Shown: positions 62,763 through 64,000 of the stretch, one piece after another
Position numbering within the stretch: position 1 is the stretch's first letter
Layout: each line of letters begins with the position of its first letter
Origin: Acidovorax soli
GTDB lineage: Bacteria; Pseudomonadota; Gammaproteobacteria; Burkholderiales; Burkholderiaceae_C
Direction: 5' to 3'
Assembly (NCBI RefSeq): GCF_014207955.1
Contig: NZ_JACHLK010000001.1
Span: 898,560-962,559 of the forward strand
DNA: 64,000 nt
Translations under genes and position numbers: made by a program
The notes under the pieces: generated by a model
Databases searched by the model: none
Seen by the model: the letters and a program-made list of their open reading frames with translations, nothing else
What the model was told of the DNA's origin: nothing

Positions 62763-63719
62763 ATGCAACTCCTCTTCATCGCCGATCCGCTGGCCAGCTT
62801 CAAGATCTACAAGGACACCACCTTTGCCATGATGCGCGAGGCCCAGCGCCGCGGCCACACGATCACGGTGTGCGGCCCGCAGGATGTGAGCTGGCAGCGC
62901 GGCGGCAAGGTCACGGCGCGCGTGCGCGACATCGTGCTCACCGGCCATCCCGAGGCCTGGTACACCGAAGCGCCTGTGCGCACCGCCGTGCTGGCCGATT
63001 TCGGTGCCGTGCTGATGCGCAAGGACCCGCCCTTCGACAGCGAATACTTCTACGCCACGCACATGCTGGAGCAGGCCGAGCGCGATGGCGCCCGTGTGTT
63101 CAACAAGCCCCGGGCGCTGCGCGACCACCCTGAGAAGCTGGCGATCATGGAGTTTCCCCAGTTCATCGGCCCCACCCTGGTCACGCGCGACCCGGCCGAC
63201 ATCCGCAGCTTCCACGCCGAGCACAAGGACATCATCCTCAAGCCCCTGGACGGCATGGGCGGCATGGGCATCTTCCGCGTGGGGCCGGACGGCCTGAACC
63301 TGGGCAGCATCATCGAGACGCTGAACAAGGATGGCGCCGAGAGCGTCATGGTGCAGAAATTCCTGCCCCAGATCTCTGAAGGCGACAAACGCGTGCTCAT
63401 CATCGGCGGCAAGCCGGTGCCCTACTGCCTGGCGCGCATCCCTCAGGGCACGGAAGTGCGCGGCAACCTGGCGGCCGGCGGCAAGGGCGTGGCCCGCCCC
63501 CTGTCCGAGCGCGACTGGGAGATCGGCAACGCCCTGGGTCCCATCCTGCAGGCGCGCGGCCTCCTGCTGGCCGGCGTCGACGTGATCGGCGACTGCGTCA
63601 CCGAGATCAATGTGACCAGCCCCACCTGCTTCCAGGAGATCTTTGACCAGACGGGCTGCGATGTGGCGGCCTTGTTCATCGACGCGCTGGAGGCGGCGCT
63701 GGCATCGCCTGCACCCTGA
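62763..63719 (+). CDS. gshB: glutathione synthetase
   Basis: 318 residues, ATP-grasp enzyme adding glycine to gamma-glutamylcysteine. MRKDPPFDSEYFYATHMLE, KPLDGMGGMGIFRV, QISEGDKRVLIIGGKPVPYC and AGVDVIGDCVTEINVTSPT are GshB motifs. CTCC-rich sequence precedes the ATG and no clear Shine-Dalgarno is seen. It completes glutathione synthesis with gshA. The 280 bp after the stop are promoter-like (see 63741-64000). Confidence 0.96.
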   Translation: MQLLFIADPLASFKIYKDTTFAMMREAQRRGHTITVCGPQDVSWQRGGKVTARVRDIVLTGHPEAWYTEAPVRTAVLADFGAVLMRKDPPFDSEYFYATHMLEQAERDGARVFNKPRALRDHPEKLAIMEFPQFIGPTLVTRDPADIRSFHAEHKDIILKPLDGMGGMGIFRVGPDGLNLGSIIETLNKDGAESVMVQKFLPQISEGDKRVLIIGGKPVPYCLARIPQGTEVRGNLAAGGKGVARPLSERDWEIGNALGPILQARGLLLAGVDVIGDCVTEINVTSPTCFQEIFDQTGCDVAALFIDALEAALASPAP

Positions 63720-63740
63720 TCTCACTTTTCTTCCCACTTC

Positions 63741-64000
63741 TTGCGCGGCCCCTCAAAACAGTGCTATAGTCGAGGGCTTCGCTGCACGGAGGTCCTTGTT
63801 GGGATGATCTGGGTGGATGAAGAAGAAGGTTTGAAAAAACTTTCGAAGTTTTAGAAAAGTCGCTGAATTCTCGGTATACAATCTAAGGCTGCGCTGACAA
63901 GAGTAGGTTGCCGAAAGGTGGTTGAGCTTGAAGGTGTGTTGGGGTGGTTGAAAGCGCTGAGCGGTTTCAAAAACTTCAAAAAAGTTTGACGATACTTAAA
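63741..64000 (+). promoter_or_regulatory. multiple promoter-like elements, probably upstream of a stable-RNA operon beyond the window
   Basis: P1: TTGCGC (63741-63746), 18-bp spacer, TATAGT (63765-63770). P2: TTAGAA (63851-63856), 18-bp spacer, TATACA (63875-63880), with an alternative TACAAT. A third -35, TTGACG (63986-63991), has its -10 outside the window. AAAACTTTCGAAGTTTT (63836-63852) is an inverted repeat. The AT-rich, gene-free layout with tandem strong promoters looks like the front of an rRNA or tRNA operon; no RNA gene is visible here. Confidence 0.5.

Noticed and set aside
63720..64000. rRNA or tRNA gene at the window end
   Set aside because: No 16S start sequence, tRNA cloverleaf or boxA is visible in these bases; only promoter-like elements are.
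1..64000. CRISPR arrays, insertion sequences, prophage or integrative elements
   Set aside because: No regularly spaced direct repeats, transposase, integrase or tRNA-end duplication was found. The dispersed elements have no coding capacity or terminal structure of an IS.

Overview
This is a gene-dense, GC-rich chromosomal stretch with little intergenic DNA. Gene order and protein types point to a betaproteobacterium of the order Burkholderiales, most likely family Comamonadaceae (Acidovorax-like). The clues are hpf-ptsN-hprK, bamE divergent from fur, a DUF4148 protein, split pntAa/pntAb, the beta-type gshA and a purEK-sua5 operon. The family call is inferred from protein sequence and synteny recalled from memory, with no search run. 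I see no insertion sequence, prophage, CRISPR array, tRNA or rRNA gene. The last 280 bp look like the promoter/leader region of a stable-RNA operon.

Layout. 1-2.0 kb: 5' part of transketolase (minus), then speD overlapping a MurU-like nucleotidyltransferase. 2.0-6.5 kb: a minus-strand membrane-stress operon of five genes (RHH-like protein, PspA, YqiJ, YqiK flotillin, unknown membrane protein) with a palindrome inside its promoter. 6.6-10.6 kb: pepP, a LysR regulator divergent from a flavodoxin/tautomerase/NTF2 cluster, and a DUF4148 protein. 10.9-16.4 kb: pyk, a PAP2 phosphatase divergent from a two-component system, and fba. 16.6-23.5 kb: the pnt transhydrogenase operon with two extra genes inside it, fadD and mtnN. 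23.6-29.4 kb: corA with a structured leader, the eamA-tsaB-rimI-UDG-like operon, and divergent dacB. 29.5-33.9 kb: secreted or envelope proteins (lipase-like lipoprotein, two SGNH proteins, OmpW). 34-38.7 kb: purC, cnoX, purEK, sua5. 38.9-42.4 kb: an MFS transporter, hpf, ptsN, hprK. 42.4-49 kb: fur, bamE, dapB, exbBD, leuS, lptE. 49-54.8 kb: arginase, holA, a small unknown protein, an RCC1-repeat protein, proA. 55-63.7 kb: trkA-trkH-gshA-kup-benE-gshB, which interleaves potassium uptake with glutathione synthesis.

The best leads for new biology are mostly regulatory. A dispersed repeat of about 76-127 bp occurs five times, always just downstream of a stop codon and on the coding strand of that gene. 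A hairpin of 8-bp arms traps the ribosome-binding site of kup. The corA leader has two hairpins with the same AAAG loop plus alternative pairings. A 10-codon minicistron overlaps the start of mtnN by ATGA. Several genes carry a -10-like hexamer 6-7 nt before the ATG with no Shine-Dalgarno, which suggests leaderless mRNAs. The PspA/flotillin operon has an RHH-type first gene and a palindromic operator between -35 and -10. Two proteins look like degenerate enzymes: an SGNH protein lacking Ser and His, and a UDG-like protein lacking its His and its Fe-S cysteines.
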